From assembly GCF_003932755.1 (NCBI RefSeq), contig NZ_CP024202.1, positions 744,001 to 808,000 on the forward strand: a DNA stretch of 64,000 nucleotides, read 5' to 3'. Both the position numbers and the translations under genes were made by a program. Positions 9,334 through 21,336 of the stretch are shown piece by piece. The stretch is from Methylomicrobium sp. wino1 (GTDB lineage: Bacteria; Pseudomonadota; Gammaproteobacteria; Methylococcales; Methylomonadaceae). Each line of letters starts with the position of its first letter. The first letter of the stretch is position 1. Below the pieces are notes generated by a model. The model was not told the DNA's origin, made no database searches, and saw only the letters and a program-made list of their open reading frames with translations.

Positions 9334-10161
9334 ATGAAAACGAAAAAAATCGGATTTATCGGAGGCGGCAATATGGCCTCCAGTCTTATCACGGGCTTGA
9401 TTGCCAGCGGCCACTCGCCTTCTCAAATATGGGTCTCGGATGTCAATCAAGATGTCCTGAAAACGCTAGCAAACAATTTAAAAATTAATATTTCCGTTGC
9501 CAATGAAGTCGTCATCGAGGAAGTCGACGTCGTCGTACTGGCGGTCAAACCACAGGTATTGCGTGAAGTCGCGGAAAACTGCGCGGCCGTCATTCGAAAA
9601 AAGCGCCCGTTGGTCGTTTCGATCGCCGCCGGTATCGCTCAAGACAGTCTGAGCCTTTGGCTGGGCGCCGAAGTCGCCGTGGTGCGCTGTATGCCCAATA
9701 CACCGGCCTTGGTCTTAACCGGGGCTACCGGTTTACATGCCAACACGAATGTCGACGACGAACAACGCGATTTGGCCGAAAACATTCTGCGTTCGGTCGG
9801 CGTTGCGTTATGGGTCGATAAAGAACCGGAACTCGATGCGGTTACTGCGGTATCCGGTAGCGGTCCAGCCTATTATTTTTTACTGATGGAAGCGATGGAA
9901 CAAGCAGCATTGTCTTTGGGCATGCCGGAACACACGGCCCGTCTATTAATTCAACAAACCGCGCTCGGTGCCGCCAAAATCGCACTCGAATCGAACGAAT
10001 CACCCGAACAATTGCGCAAACGCGTTACCTCACCGGGCGGCACCACCGAACAAGCAATCGAAGCTTTCGAACAAGGCGGCTTCCGAGAGTTGGTCGCCAA
10101 AGCCGTACACGCCGCGCATGACCGCTCGATCGAAATGTCCAAACAATTGGGAGAACAATGA
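9334..10161 (+). CDS. proC: Pyrroline-5-carboxylate reductase
   Basis: 275 aa. Catalyses the last step of proline synthesis, NAD(P)H reduction of pyrroline-5-carboxylate. The N-terminal Rossmann motif IGFIGGGNMASSLI is at ~6-19. The C-terminal dimerisation and active-site region contains AVSGSGPAYYF and the family signature LRKRVTSPGGTTEQAI. It overlaps yggT by 4 nt (ATGA), so the two are co-translated. The proC-yggT-yggU order is common in gammaproteobacteria. Confidence 0.97.
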   Translation: MKTKKIGFIGGGNMASSLITGLIASGHSPSQIWVSDVNQDVLKTLANNLKINISVANEVVIEEVDVVVLAVKPQVLREVAENCAAVIRKKRPLVVSIAAGIAQDSLSLWLGAEVAVVRCMPNTPALVLTGATGLHANTNVDDEQRDLAENILRSVGVALWVDKEPELDAVTAVSGSGPAYYFLLMEAMEQAALSLGMPEHTARLLIQQTALGAAKIALESNESPEQLRKRVTSPGGTTEQAIEAFEQGGFRELVAKAVHAAHDRSIEMSKQLGEQ

Positions 10162-10736
10162 TGGATCCGAACTATATGTCCAATCCGGTCATTTTTTTGA
10201 TCGATACAGCGTTTTCGTTATATATCCTCGCCGTCATACTGCGCTTCCTGCTGCAGTGGTGTGATGCCGAATACTATAATCCAATCTCGCAGTTTTTAAT
10301 CAAAATCACGCATCCGCCGCTTCGACTCATGCGCCGCTTCATTCCGCCGGTAGGTCAAATCGATACTTCGTCGTTGGTTTTGGTCATGGCTTTGCAGATG
10401 CTGGCCGATTTTTCGATCTTGCTTTTGAAAGGCATCATGATCAGCGTTGGCGCATTGATTGTTTTATCGTTTACGCAACTGGTATCGTTGCTGTTCAACA
10501 TCTTTATTTTTGCGATTTTTGCCAGGGCGATACTAAGTTGGATCAATCCCGGTGCTTTCGACGCAGCTTCATCAATATTACATAGCTTAACCGAGCCGCT
10601 GCTTGATACTTGCCGTAAATTCATCCCCGATATCGGCGGCGTCGATTTATCACCTCTGGCCGCACTGGTGTTATTGCAACTGGCTAAAATGGTCATTTTG
10701 CCCCCTTTGCATCAATTAGCCGGTCTGATTGGTTGA
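10158..10736 (+). CDS. yggT: YggT family integral membrane protein
   Basis: 192 aa with two tandem YggT repeats. Each consists of a membrane helix, a short amphipathic loop (YYNPISQFLIKITHPPLRLMRRFIPP in the first repeat, NPGAFDAASSILHSLTEPLLDTCRKFIPDIGG in the second) and a further helix. The family is widespread and linked to osmotic tolerance and envelope/septum functions in various bacteria; the mechanism is unknown. It is translationally coupled to proC and followed directly by a decayed yggU. Confidence 0.92.
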   Translation: MMDPNYMSNPVIFLIDTAFSLYILAVILRFLLQWCDAEYYNPISQFLIKITHPPLRLMRRFIPPVGQIDTSSLVLVMALQMLADFSILLLKGIMISVGALIVLSFTQLVSLLFNIFIFAIFARAILSWINPGAFDAASSILHSLTEPLLDTCRKFIPDIGGVDLSPLAALVLLQLAKMVILPPLHQLAGLIG

Positions 10737-11059
10737 GCTGGTTTTGTTGGGAACTTGACGCGTGGATCCTAAGCTTGCATATTCAGCTTAACGCCAGCCG
10801 AGACGAATGGTCGGGATTGCATGGCGAGCGTCTAAAACTTAAGAATCAAGGTACCGCCGATTGACGGCAAAGCCAATGCCTACTTGATCGAGTTTCTCGC
10901 CAAAGAATTCGGAATTAATAAATCGTAATGCAAACTGTTTTCCGGCGAAACCGGGCGCGATAAGCGAATTTCAATAACCGCACCGAAAAAATTTCCGGTG
11001 CTGTCGGAAAGGTTACGCATCATCGGGAAGATTTCCGAAAGAGACTTCAAGAACCGTTA
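10733..11059 (+). pseudogene. yggU: yggU (DUF167) pseudogene
   Basis: The start TTG overlaps the yggT stop (TTGA). Frame 1 gives LSWFCWELDAWILSLHIQL...LHGERLKL, then an extra base near 10841 shifts the frame. The continuation in the next frame reads RIKVPPIDGKANAYLIEFLA, then EFGINKS, an in-frame TAA, and CKLFSGETGRDKRISI, ending at TAA 11059. This is the complete DUF167/YggU domain, including the hallmark PPxxGKAN and SGxxxRxK segments, carrying two inactivating lesions (one frameshift, one nonsense codon). Its position after proC-yggT is the ancestral one. The 11060-11293 stretch beyond it shows nothing recognisable. Confidence 0.85.
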
Positions 11060-11293
11060 ACGACGACTCATCGCTGCATCCAATTCGCTTACGTTATATA
11101 CTTATTCGATTTCCGGCGAAAAATATACCGTATGTCTGATCTTTTTGCCTATCTACCGCGCTCAAAATGGTTACATAGCTTCGCTTACCGACCTTTTTTG
11201 TGCCTTGCATAGGGAAAAACCACGCCATCCTGTTATATTTTATAGAAATCGTCTTATTCTCTATATTTTGATCAGCTGTTGCTGTAGCCGCCT

Positions 11294-13195
<1,902 letters not shown>

Positions 13196-15742
13196 TTAAA
13201 AAGGTAAAACTAGCTGTGGATCAATACTCGCGATCAATGCCCTGAACTCCTCTTGAATTCGGCGCATCGCCTGCTCGCTATCGGCTTCGAAACGGACCAC
13301 TAATGACGGTGTCGTGTTCGATGCTCTAACTAGCCCCCAACCATCGGAAAAATCGACCCGTAATCCATCGATGTTGGTGATTTTCCCATCTTTGAAATCG
13401 GCCTTGGCAAACAACTTTTCAATAAAGTCAAAATTTTCGCCTTCTTTCATTGAGACGAGCAATTCCGGTGTATTGATACTTTCCGGAAACTCGGCAAAAA
13501 TTTCGGCACTGGTTCTGGCATCCGATGACAAAATCTCAATTAGGCGTGCCGCTGAATACAACGCGTCATCAAACCCGTACCATCGGTCATTAAAAAAGAT
13601 ATGCCCGCTCATCTCTCCAGCTAATTTAGCCCCGGTTTCTTTAACTTTTGCCTTCATATAAGAGTGACCGGTTTTCCACATTAAGGCGCGGCCGCCGTAT
13701 TTGGCGATCTGCTCGGCCAAATGCCTAGAGCATTTGACATCGTAAACAATCTGCGCACCGGGCTTTCTTGCCAAGACATCCTTGGCAAAGAGCATCATCA
13801 GCCGGTCCGGCCATATAATTTTGCCGTTTGAATCGACCACACCAAGACGGTCGCCATCACCGTCGAAAGCGATGCCGATGTCCGCCTCATAATGTTGTAC
13901 CGCAGCAATTAAGTCTTCCAAATTTTCCGGGACGCTCGGGTCCGGATGGTGATTGGGAAAACTACCATCGACATCGCAAAACAATTCGACGACTTCGCAA
14001 CCCAGCGTCTTAAAAAGTATCGGTGCAATATCGCCGGCTACACCGTTCCCACAATCCAGCACTATTTTCATCGGCCTGACCAAATGTACATCTTCGGCGA
14101 CAATACCGATGTATTCATTTACAAACATGCTGTTCTGATCGACTGTCCCGCCCACCTCAACGGCATAGTCCTGTTTATCGATGATGTTTTTAAGCATCGC
14201 AACACGCTGTCCAGCCAAGGTTTCACCTTTAATCACCATTTTCATGCCGTTGTATTCCGCCGGGTTATGACTCCCGGTAATCATCAGCCCGGTCCGCCCT
14301 TCGGTATGTTGCGTAACGAAATACAGGATAGGTGTCGGCACCATGCCCAAATCGAGTATATCCCGCCCGGTCGACACAATGCCATTGATCACGGCATCCG
14401 CCAATTCAGGGCTGGAATGGCGCCCATCACGTCCGACCACGACTATCTTGCAATCCGCATTTCTCACTTCCGTACCAAATGCGCGGCCAATATCATAAGC
14501 CAGTTCGGTTGTCAGTGTTTTGCCGACCACGCCTCGTATATCATAGGCTCTAAATATTTCTCCGGTCCCACGACTTGACCGGACACTTTCGCTCCGCGCG
14601 GGTGACGGCTTTGATTGGGTCGAAACCGGAGGCGACGGCGCAGCTTCTTGTAACGGCATGTCCCAATCGACATCCGGCATTGAGACCGGACTGGTTTCGG
14701 CTGCGTCTGTTTTCGCGTTTTCAACAATTTCTTCAATCGCAAAATCGGATTCTTCAAAAAATCCGTCAAAATCGGCTTCGCTTTCATTATTAAGCGCGAC
14801 GACATCGTCCCCTTGATGATCCAATACACGCTTGAATTGTACCAGCGTGGAGATAATGACACTCATCTCACTCAAATTGACCGGATAATTACCATACGCA
14901 TTCCCGGTCATCAAATCCTTGACGGCTTTTAAAACAATACTTTGATCGTGGCTTAAAATATTGGCACTTTTTCGATAGCCTACAAAAAACGCAAGGCAAA
15001 CCAACAGCATCGCAATTAACATAATTGCCGCAATCAACCCTATATCCGAAGAACTCCCCCCTATCTGATACCAAACCTGAACTTGCCATCCGGTGTGAGC
15101 AACGGGCATTTGCACGCTAGCAGCATCGCCGATAAGTGCTCGGTTTCCAACCGATGCCAACTCGAAGTCGCCCTGCCTGAGTTGAATCAATTGATTGCTG
15201 ATAGAACTAGTCTTAATGCTGCTATTAATAAAGTCATAACTCAAACTAGCCAATATAACACCCGCCACGCGGCCGCCTTCTTCAATTCTGGCCGTTATCG
15301 CAAGATGTCGGTTAGCGCCCTCCCCTTGAATCAAGGGTTCAGGATTCCCTTTGAAGGTTTCCTTAACCATATCCAAATCGGCAAAGCCCATGTGCGGAAC
15401 CTGCTCGGTATCCAAATCGTTTATGCCTGGCAGCAATAATCTAATTTTTAATGCACCCGGCAAATATTTTGCCAATTGAGCTTCTAGCGATCGAATCCGA
15501 TCCCTGTCTCTGCTTTCCAACACCCCGATTACAGTCGGATCTCGAGCCATTTTGTCAATTGAGCTAGCCAATTGCTCGATTTGTTTTGAAATACCTAAAG
15601 CGGTGCCTGCTGCCAGGGCCGCCGCTGAATCATGCTTGGCTTCCTTGATGCTGGAGCCATTAGCCCAATAAATCCCCGCTCCAGTCAAAAGCACCAAAAA
15701 TACCGCAATGATCGACAGCGGTAAGAATATACGCTCCATCAA
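13196..15742 (-). CDS. algC: Phosphomannomutase/phosphoglucomutase with membrane-anchored N-terminal extension
   Basis: 848 aa. The last ~455 residues are the alpha-D-phosphohexomutase: start FRAYDIRGVVG, catalytic phosphoserine loop MITGSHNPAEYNGMK, metal loop DGDGDRLG, sugar-specificity loop GEMSGHIFF, and phosphate-binding RASNTTPSLVVRFE. It interconverts hexose 6- and 1-phosphates for LPS and exopolysaccharide. The first ~390 residues are an extension with a membrane segment at ~7-28, an extracytoplasmic sensor-like region (~30-235), a second membrane segment (~237-257) and a Pro/Ser-rich linker. Long algC products with such an N-terminus are also annotated in Pseudomonas. The start MMERIF is 15 nt after the dut stop. 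Confidence 0.93.
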   Translation of the reverse strand: MMERIFLPLSIIAVFLVLLTGAGIYWANGSSIKEAKHDSAAALAAGTALGISKQIEQLASSIDKMARDPTVIGVLESRDRDRIRSLEAQLAKYLPGALKIRLLLPGINDLDTEQVPHMGFADLDMVKETFKGNPEPLIQGEGANRHLAITARIEEGGRVAGVILASLSYDFINSSIKTSSISNQLIQLRQGDFELASVGNRALIGDAASVQMPVAHTGWQVQVWYQIGGSSSDIGLIAAIMLIAMLLVCLAFFVGYRKSANILSHDQSIVLKAVKDLMTGNAYGNYPVNLSEMSVIISTLVQFKRVLDHQGDDVVALNNESEADFDGFFEESDFAIEEIVENAKTDAAETSPVSMPDVDWDMPLQEAAPSPPVSTQSKPSPARSESVRSSRGTGEIFRAYDIRGVVGKTLTTELAYDIGRAFGTEVRNADCKIVVVGRDGRHSSPELADAVINGIVSTGRDILDLGMVPTPILYFVTQHTEGRTGLMITGSHNPAEYNGMKMVIKGETLAGQRVAMLKNIIDKQDYAVEVGGTVDQNSMFVNEYIGIVAEDVHLVRPMKIVLDCGNGVAGDIAPILFKTLGCEVVELFCDVDGSFPNHHPDPSVPENLEDLIAAVQHYEADIGIAFDGDGDRLGVVDSNGKIIWPDRLMMLFAKDVLARKPGAQIVYDVKCSRHLAEQIAKYGGRALMWKTGHSYMKAKVKETGAKLAGEMSGHIFFNDRWYGFDDALYSAARLIEILSSDARTSAEIFAEFPESINTPELLVSMKEGENFDFIEKLFAKADFKDGKITNIDGLRVDFSDGWGLVRASNTTPSLVVRFEADSEQAMRRIQEEFRALIASIDPQLVLPF

Positions 15743-15757
15743 ACGTCCCCTATCAAT

Positions 15758-16213
15758 TTAATGTCGCCCGGTATGTCCGAAGCCGCCTTCGCCTCGAGCG
15801 CTTTCATCAAACGCGTCGACCAACTCGAATTGCGCCTGTATGACAGGTACGAAAATCATTTGTGCGATTCTTTCGCCGACATTAACGGTAAATACGGTCT
15901 GCCCACGATTCCAACAAGACACGAAAATCTGTCCCTGATAATCCGAATCGATCAATCCCACGAGATTACCCAAAACGATTCCATGTTTATGTCCTAATCC
16001 CGAGCGAGGCAGGATGACTGCCGCCATAGTATTATCAGCAATATGAATCGCAATGCCGGTGGGGATCAAGATACTGTCGCCGGGCTTCAATTCTACCGAT
16101 TCGCTCAAACAGGCCCTCAAATCCAAACCGGCCGAACCGGTAGTGGCGTATTCAGGCAGAGGAATATCCTTACCCAATCGTTCATCCAGAATTTTTAATT
16201 GTATTTTTTTCAT
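15758..16213 (-). CDS. dut: dUTP diphosphatase
   Basis: 151 aa trimeric dUTPase that hydrolyses dUTP to dUMP and keeps uracil out of DNA. The five family motifs are visible: [46 protein letters not shown] and the Gly-rich C-terminal [12 protein letters not shown]. The start overlaps the end of coaBC by 32 nt on the same strand, implying coupled expression, as in the conserved coaBC-dut pair. Confidence 0.97.
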   Translation of the reverse strand: MKKIQLKILDERLGKDIPLPEYATTGSAGLDLRACLSESVELKPGDSILIPTGIAIHIADNTMAAVILPRSGLGHKHGIVLGNLVGLIDSDYQGQIFVSCWNRGQTVFTVNVGERIAQMIFVPVIQAQFELVDAFDESARGEGGFGHTGRH

Positions 16214-17396
16214 TAATTTTCTCTGCGATTAAGCTCATTAACTGCCGTGCGAGTTGATTTTTATCAGTCATGGCCAAATCTACGCCACCACCGTGCCAGA
16301 AGACCGACAGGGCATTCAGGTCGCTTTCGAACCCGCCCTTATCTTTACCAACCCAATTAGCTGCAACCATATCCAAATTCTTTCGAACTAACTTGTCTTG
16401 AGCATATCGCTCCAAATCGTGCGTTTCGGCGGCAAAACCTACCGTATAAGGTCTGTTATGCGCCAACTTCGAAACATCGGCTAAAATATCACGGGTTTTA
16501 CGTAATAAAATGACGACCTCGTCATTTTGTTTTTTTATTTTCTTATCATTAACACTAACCGGACTGTAATCGGCGACTGCCGCCGCCGCGATAAAAATGT
16601 CGGCTGATTGAACACTCGCCATGACCGCTTCATGCATTTGCGCGGCAGTTTCAACCCGTATCAGGCAAGCACCATCGGGTGCTGACAATGCGACTGGCCC
16701 ACTAACCAAAGTAACTTCAGCTCCCATTGCCAAGGCCGCTTGAGCAATCGCATAAGCCATTTTTCCGGAACTGCGATTGGTAATATAGCGAACAGGGTCG
16801 AGAGGCTCCCGTGTAGGGCCTGCTGTAATCACTATCGTTTTGCCCTGTAAAACGGCTTGAGTAGCATTTGCCATTAAACACTGCATGATCGCTTCCGGTT
16901 CGGACATGCGCCCTAGCCCTGATTCACCGCAGGCTTGACTGCCTACTTCCGGCCCGATGATTTGCGCTCCCTGGCTAATTAAGCGCTCTATATTTTCCTG
17001 AGTAACGGCTTTATGCCACATGGCTCGATTCATTGCCGGCGCCAAATAAAGGGGGCATTCGGCGGCCAATACCAACGTAGAAACTAAATCGTCGGCCAAG
17101 CCATGACTCAATTTAGCCATCATATTCGCAGTCGCCGGGGCTACTACTATGCAATCGGCCCAACGCGCCAAGCTAATGTGGCCCATCGCATGTTCTTGAT
17201 CACAGTCCAGCAAATCAATATGCACACGATTTCCGGATAAGGCTTGCAAAGTCAACGGCGTGATAAAAGCCATCGCCGAACGAGTCATCACCACTCGGAC
17301 TTCACACCCGTGTTTTCTCAAGAGCCGGATGAGTTCTGCAGTCTTGTAGGCTGCGATTCCGCCGCAAACCGCCAGTAATATTCGCTTATTATTAAT
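16182..17396 (-). CDS. coaBC: Bifunctional phosphopantothenoylcysteine decarboxylase/synthetase (start codon unusual)
   Basis: About 404 aa. Makes 4'-phosphopantetheine from phosphopantothenate, Cys and CTP for coenzyme A. The N-terminal flavodoxin-like CoaC domain carries the catalytic His in [21 protein letters not shown] and the PAMNRAMW clamp. The CoaB domain starts near [19 protein letters not shown]. Homology ([20 protein letters not shown]) extends in frame upstream of the first TTG at 17321, but no ATG, GTG or TTG precedes it before an in-frame TAA. The first plausible start is ATT at 17396 or an in-frame CTG a few codons later. The MITE-like element 17421-17640 lies immediately upstream. 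Confidence 0.9.
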   Translation of the reverse strand: MNNKRILLAVCGGIAAYKTAELIRLLRKHGCEVRVVMTRSAMAFITPLTLQALSGNRVHIDLLDCDQEHAMGHISLARWADCIVVAPATANMMAKLSHGLADDLVSTLVLAAECPLYLAPAMNRAMWHKAVTQENIERLISQGAQIIGPEVGSQACGESGLGRMSEPEAIMQCLMANATQAVLQGKTIVITAGPTREPLDPVRYITNRSSGKMAYAIAQAALAMGAEVTLVSGPVALSAPDGACLIRVETAAQMHEAVMASVQSADIFIAAAAVADYSPVSVNDKKIKKQNDEVVILLRKTRDILADVSKLAHNRPYTVGFAAETHDLERYAQDKLVRKNLDMVAANWVGKDKGGFESDLNALSVFWHGGGVDLAMTDKNQLARQLMSLIAEKINEKNTIKNSG

Positions 17397-17420
17397 AGCT
17401 ATACCGTTTGAAAATTAAAT

Positions 17421-17640
17421 TGGATATACTTCTCGCGGTCATGTTTGCGGCTTATATGACAATACTATTTTGTTCGGTAGCAAGGCGCGAAAACAGGCGC
17501 ATAGCAAGCTATGTAACTGTTTTCGCAAAGCTTCCGCTCTTGCTCACGCCCCTTACCTACATCCATGTAGGTAACGCAACTACCGGACAAAAGAGCGCGT
17601 CAAAAAAACGCAAATGTGACCGCGCGAAGTGTATATTATG
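17421..17640. repeat. MITE-like element, copy 2
   Basis: Same ends and inner stem as the 2970-3143 copy (TGGATATACTTC...; GCGAAAACAG...CTGTTTTCGC), but ~45 bp longer through an extra hairpin-forming segment containing TACCTACATCCATGTAGGTA. It occupies almost the whole divergent coaBC/radC intergenic region, so promoters of both genes must lie within or next to it. Confidence 0.75.
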
Positions 17641-17696
17641 GCAAGTATAGTGAATTTCTTCTATGCTTGATATCTTTGACCTAACTTGGGTAATCA

Positions 17697-18371
17697 ATGG
17701 CAATCAAAGATTGGCCGGCGGATGAACGACCTCGAGAAAAATTATTACAAAAAGGCTCAAACGCACTTACCGATGCGGAACTGCTCGCAATATTTCTGCG
17801 CACCGGGACGCCTGGAAAATCGGCTGTCGATTTAGCCAGAGACTTACTGAACGACTTCGGTTCTTTAAAAGCGCTGCTCGATGCCGACCTGCAACGCTTT
17901 TGTCAAAGTGTCGGCTTGGGCCCCGCTAAATACGCGCAGATGCAAGCCGTTTTAGAAATGGCTAGAAGGCATTTTTGTGAAATTCTACAACGCGGCGATG
18001 CCTTGACCAGTCCCGACATTACCCGAGCTTATCTGAGCGCGCAATTAAGAGGATACAGTTATGAGGTATTCGCTTGCTTGTTTCTCGACAACCAACATCG
18101 CGTATTAAAGCTCGAAGAATTATTCCGAGGCACGATAGACAGTGCCTCGGTGTATCCGAGAGAAGTAGCCAAAGCCGCTTTACAGCACAACGCCGCTGCA
18201 GTCATTTTCGCACACAATCATCCCTCAGGTATCAACGAACCCAGTCAAGCCGACCGCCACATAACCGACAAACTCAAGCAAGCCTTAGCATTATTCGATA
18301 TTCGGGTTCTCGATCATTTTATAATCGGCGACGGCTTACCCTACTCGTTTGCCGAGCATGGCTTGCTTTAG
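17697..18371 (+). CDS. radC: RadC/JAB domain protein
   Basis: 224 aa. An N-terminal UPF0758 helix-hairpin-helix region (~1-95; [19 protein letters not shown]) is followed by a JAB1/MPN-type metalloprotease fold (~100-224). The JAMM-like zinc motif reads [15 protein letters not shown], with Glu earlier in KLEELFRG. Despite the historic name, a direct DNA-repair role is doubtful and the substrate is unknown. It is divergent from coaBC across the MITE and convergent with purC. Confidence 0.92.
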   Translation: MAIKDWPADERPREKLLQKGSNALTDAELLAIFLRTGTPGKSAVDLARDLLNDFGSLKALLDADLQRFCQSVGLGPAKYAQMQAVLEMARRHFCEILQRGDALTSPDITRAYLSAQLRGYSYEVFACLFLDNQHRVLKLEELFRGTIDSASVYPREVAKAALQHNAAAVIFAHNHPSGINEPSQADRHITDKLKQALALFDIRVLDHFIIGDGLPYSFAEHGLL

Positions 18372-18403
18372 CAATCCTTTCCGAGTCGAGCGAAAATCGC
18401 GCA

Positions 18404-19303
18404 TTAACTCTTTGAACCGATTAATTTAGCCTCCGCCTCCAGGTATTTTTCGGTCGTCTTACGAATCACTTCCTCGGGCAATGAGGGTGCTGGGGGCTTT
18501 TTGTTCCAGTCTAAAGTTTCTAAATAATCGCGTACATATTGTTTATCGAAACTGGGCGGGCTCATGCCGACTTGGTATTGATCGGCGGGCCAAAAGCGCG
18601 ACGAGTCGGGCGTTAACGCTTCGTCGATCAAATATAGGACGCCGGCATCATCGGTACCGAATTCGAATTTGGTATCGGCAATGATAATGCCTCTTTCCTT
18701 GGCATAATTCGCCGCTTCTTGATAGAGAGCCAAACTGGCCTCTCGCACCTTTTCGGCGAGTTCCTGCCCCATCAATTCAACCGTTTTCGCAAACGTTATA
18801 TTTTCATCATGATCGCCTACGGCCGCTTTACTGGACGGGGTATAGATCGGCTCGGGCAATTGCTGAGCCTGCTGTAAGCCTTCAGGTAAGCGAATACCGC
18901 AAATATGACCGGTTTGCTGATAATCTTTCCAACCTGAGCCAATGATATAACCGCGCACAATCGCTTCTACCGGGAGCGGTTTCAATTTTCTGACCACGAC
19001 CACCCTTCCTTCTAGCTGCGCGAGCTCTTGCGGATCGGTAAGCACTTCGGGCAAAGAAACGCAGGCTAAATGATTAGGCAAAATGTGTTTCAATTTACTA
19101 AACCAAAAATTCGAAACAGATGTCAAAACACGCCCTTTTTCCGGAATCGGATCCGGTAATATCACATCGAAAGCCGATAAGCGATCGGTCGTGACGATCA
19201 ACATATGTTTATCGTCTATGTCGTAAATATCACGGACTTTTCCGCGAGCTCGCAACGTCAATTGCGACAAAGATGATTCGTAAAGAACAGCCGGAGCGTT
19301 CAT
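18404..19303 (-). CDS. purC: Phosphoribosylaminoimidazole-succinocarboxamide synthase
   Basis: 299 aa from ATG 19303 ([23 protein letters not shown]), chosen because GAGG precedes it and the upstream in-frame residues are not family-like. This SAICAR synthetase ligates aspartate to CAIR in purine synthesis. Signatures are [11 protein letters not shown] (nucleotide loop), [29 protein letters not shown] and IADTKFEFG. The length fits the longer, yeast-like bacterial form. Convergent with radC, divergent from djlA. Confidence 0.95.
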   Translation of the reverse strand: MNAPAVLYESSLSQLTLRARGKVRDIYDIDDKHMLIVTTDRLSAFDVILPDPIPEKGRVLTSVSNFWFSKLKHILPNHLACVSLPEVLTDPQELAQLEGRVVVVRKLKPLPVEAIVRGYIIGSGWKDYQQTGHICGIRLPEGLQQAQQLPEPIYTPSSKAAVGDHDENITFAKTVELMGQELAEKVREASLALYQEAANYAKERGIIIADTKFEFGTDDAGVLYLIDEALTPDSSRFWPADQYQVGMSPPSFDKQYVRDYLETLDWNKKPPAPSLPEEVIRKTTEKYLEAEAKLIGSKS

Positions 19304-19377
19304 AATGCCTCGTTCTAAGAAGTTAGTATCAAATCGCATACAATAGCATTTATTTTTGAATAACGGGATGACTGGCA

Positions 19378-20187
19378 ATGAGTTGGTTGGGAAAATTCTT
19401 GGGCGGCGCCTTCGGATTTCTTTTGGGCGGTCCGCTTGGGGCTATACTAGGGGCATCGGTCGGCCATCATTTCGATTCCGGCTTGGAGACATTCGATTTC
19501 GACGAGCGGTTGAGCCCAGGCGATAAGCACCGCATACAAACCGCTTTTTTTACCGCGACATTTTCGGTAATGGGTCACATCGCCAAAGCGGACGGGCGCG
19601 TTTCTCAAGCGGAAATCGATCAGGCTAAACGTGTAATGGATGAAATGGGTTTATCGGCCGACTTGCGCTCGACCGCCATCAAACTGTTTCAACAAGGCAA
19701 AAGCAAGGACTTTCCCCTTGACGATGCGCTTCGTCAATTTCGTCACGAGTGCCAGAGACGAACCGACTTGATCCGTATGTTTTTAGAGATTCAAATTCAA
19801 TCCGCGATGGCCGACGGCCATTTAGACGAGGTCAAGGATAAACTGTTGATTAAGATCTGCGGAATACTCGGTCTTTCGCGGTTTGATTACGAGCGTATCA
19901 AATTACAAATTCTGGCGCAATACCGGCTCTATGGCGGTCAACATCGACAGCAATATCAAACGACTAAAAAAGAGGATAACTTAGCCACCGCCTATGCGGT
20001 CCTCGGCGTCCGCCCCAGTGCTAGCGATAGCGATATTAAAAAAGCTTATCGCCGCCTCATCAGCCGGCATCATCCGGATAAACTGGTTGCGAAAGGCCTG
20101 CCCGAAGAAATGATGACCTTGGCCAAGGAAAAAACGCAACAAATAACCAAGGCTTATGAAACGATTAGTGAAGCACGCAAAAGATGA
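19378..20187 (+). CDS. djlA: Co-chaperone DjlA
   Basis: 269 aa inner-membrane DnaJ-like protein. The N-terminal glycine-rich transmembrane segment (~6-30, [20 protein letters not shown]) is typical of DjlA. A TerB-like helical domain (~50-180) follows. The C-terminal J domain (~200-269) begins [11 protein letters not shown] and contains the HPD motif in [10 protein letters not shown] domains stimulate DnaK ATPase; DjlA is linked to envelope stress and capsule signalling in E. coli. It ends 5 nt from convergent pilU. Confidence 0.95.
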   Translation: MSWLGKFLGGAFGFLLGGPLGAILGASVGHHFDSGLETFDFDERLSPGDKHRIQTAFFTATFSVMGHIAKADGRVSQAEIDQAKRVMDEMGLSADLRSTAIKLFQQGKSKDFPLDDALRQFRHECQRRTDLIRMFLEIQIQSAMADGHLDEVKDKLLIKICGILGLSRFDYERIKLQILAQYRLYGGQHRQQYQTTKKEDNLATAYAVLGVRPSASDSDIKKAYRRLISRHHPDKLVAKGLPEEMMTLAKEKTQQITKAYETISEARKR

Positions 20188-20192
20188 TTGAG

Positions 20193-21326
20193 TTAAAAAC
20201 GAGAATGTTCGTCTTCGTCTTCTTTTAAATGCATATTTTCATTGACTAAAGTACCTAAATCTTCAGCACCCAGCTTAATCATCAAGCGAACCTCATTTCT
20301 TGAGTCAGCAGAGTTCAAGGCATCCTCATAACTAATTTTTCCGGCGGTATAGAGATCGTAAAGCGCTTGATCGAATGTCTGCATACCATGTTCCCGCGAG
20401 TTCTTCATTAATTCCTTAAGTTTGTGAACCTCGCCTTTACGAATCAAATCGGAAACCAGGGGCGTGTTCAACAAAATTTCAACCGCGGGGTAGCGCCCTT
20501 TACCATCGGCACGAGCAATCAACTGCTGCGCGACAATACCTCGCAAGTTCAACGACAAGTCCATAAATAATTGATTATGCATTTCGTCGGGAAAAAAATG
20601 CAAAATACGATCCAATGCCTGATTGGCATTGTTCGCATGCAAAGTCGTTATACACAAATGTCCGGTTTCGGCGAACGTAATCGCATTTTGCATCGTTTCA
20701 CGGGTTCTAACCTCCCCGATCAGGATGACATCGGGCGCTTGGCGTAACGTATTTTTCAGAGCGACTTCATAGGACTCGGTATCCATACCGACTTCGCGCT
20801 GCGTAACGATGCAACCTAAATGCGGATGCAAAAACTCGAGCGGATCTTCAATGGTAATAATATGGCCGCTGCTATTTTGGTTTCGGTATTTGATCAACGA
20901 CGCCAATGAAGTCGATTTACCGGTTCCCGTTCCACCGACGAACAGTACCAGTCCGCGCTTGTTCATGACCAAATCTTTTAAAATCGGCGGCAAATGCAGA
21001 TCTTCGGCATCGGGAATATGGGTCTCGATGCGTCTCAATACCATTCCCGCCGCATCTCGCTGGGTAAATGCACTCACCCGGAATCGACCGAGCTTAGGAA
21101 AGGCAATCGCAAACTGGCATTCTTTGGTATTATCGAATTCGTCTTTTTGCCGTTGCGTCATCACACTCATGACAATAGCTCGAGATTGATCGTTACTTAG
21201 CATCGTTTTGGACACTTCGATCAACTTACCGTCGACTTTTATCGTGGGCGGGCGTCCCGCTGTGATGAATAAATCGGAGGCCTTTTGCTGGACCATCAAC
21301 TCAAGTAGTCGCTTAAATTCATCCAT
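20193..21326 (-). CDS. pilU: Type IV pilus retraction ATPase PilU
   Basis: 377 aa hexameric motor of the PilT/PilU family. Walker A is VGGTGTGKSTSLAS, the Asp box is ITIEDPLEFLH, Walker B-like is DVILIGEVRTRETM, and the His box is HLCITTLHANN. The acidic C-terminal tail (EDEDEHSRF) and position behind pilT identify it as PilU, the accessory retraction motor. No other pilus genes are in the window. It is 10 nt downstream of pilT and presumably co-transcribed. Confidence 0.95.
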   Translation of the reverse strand: MDEFKRLLELMVQQKASDLFITAGRPPTIKVDGKLIEVSKTMLSNDQSRAIVMSVMTQRQKDEFDNTKECQFAIAFPKLGRFRVSAFTQRDAAGMVLRRIETHIPDAEDLHLPPILKDLVMNKRGLVLFVGGTGTGKSTSLASLIKYRNQNSSGHIITIEDPLEFLHPHLGCIVTQREVGMDTESYEVALKNTLRQAPDVILIGEVRTRETMQNAITFAETGHLCITTLHANNANQALDRILHFFPDEMHNQLFMDLSLNLRGIVAQQLIARADGKGRYPAVEILLNTPLVSDLIRKGEVHKLKELMKNSREHGMQTFDQALYDLYTAGKISYEDALNSADSRNEVRLMIKLGAEDLGTLVNENMHLKEDEDEHSRF

Positions 21327-21336
21327 ATCGACCCCA

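Noticed and set aside
17321-17323. TTG at 17321 as the coaBC start.
   Set aside because: It would delete the conserved first strand and flavin-binding loop ([12 protein letters not shown]), which are readable in frame upstream.
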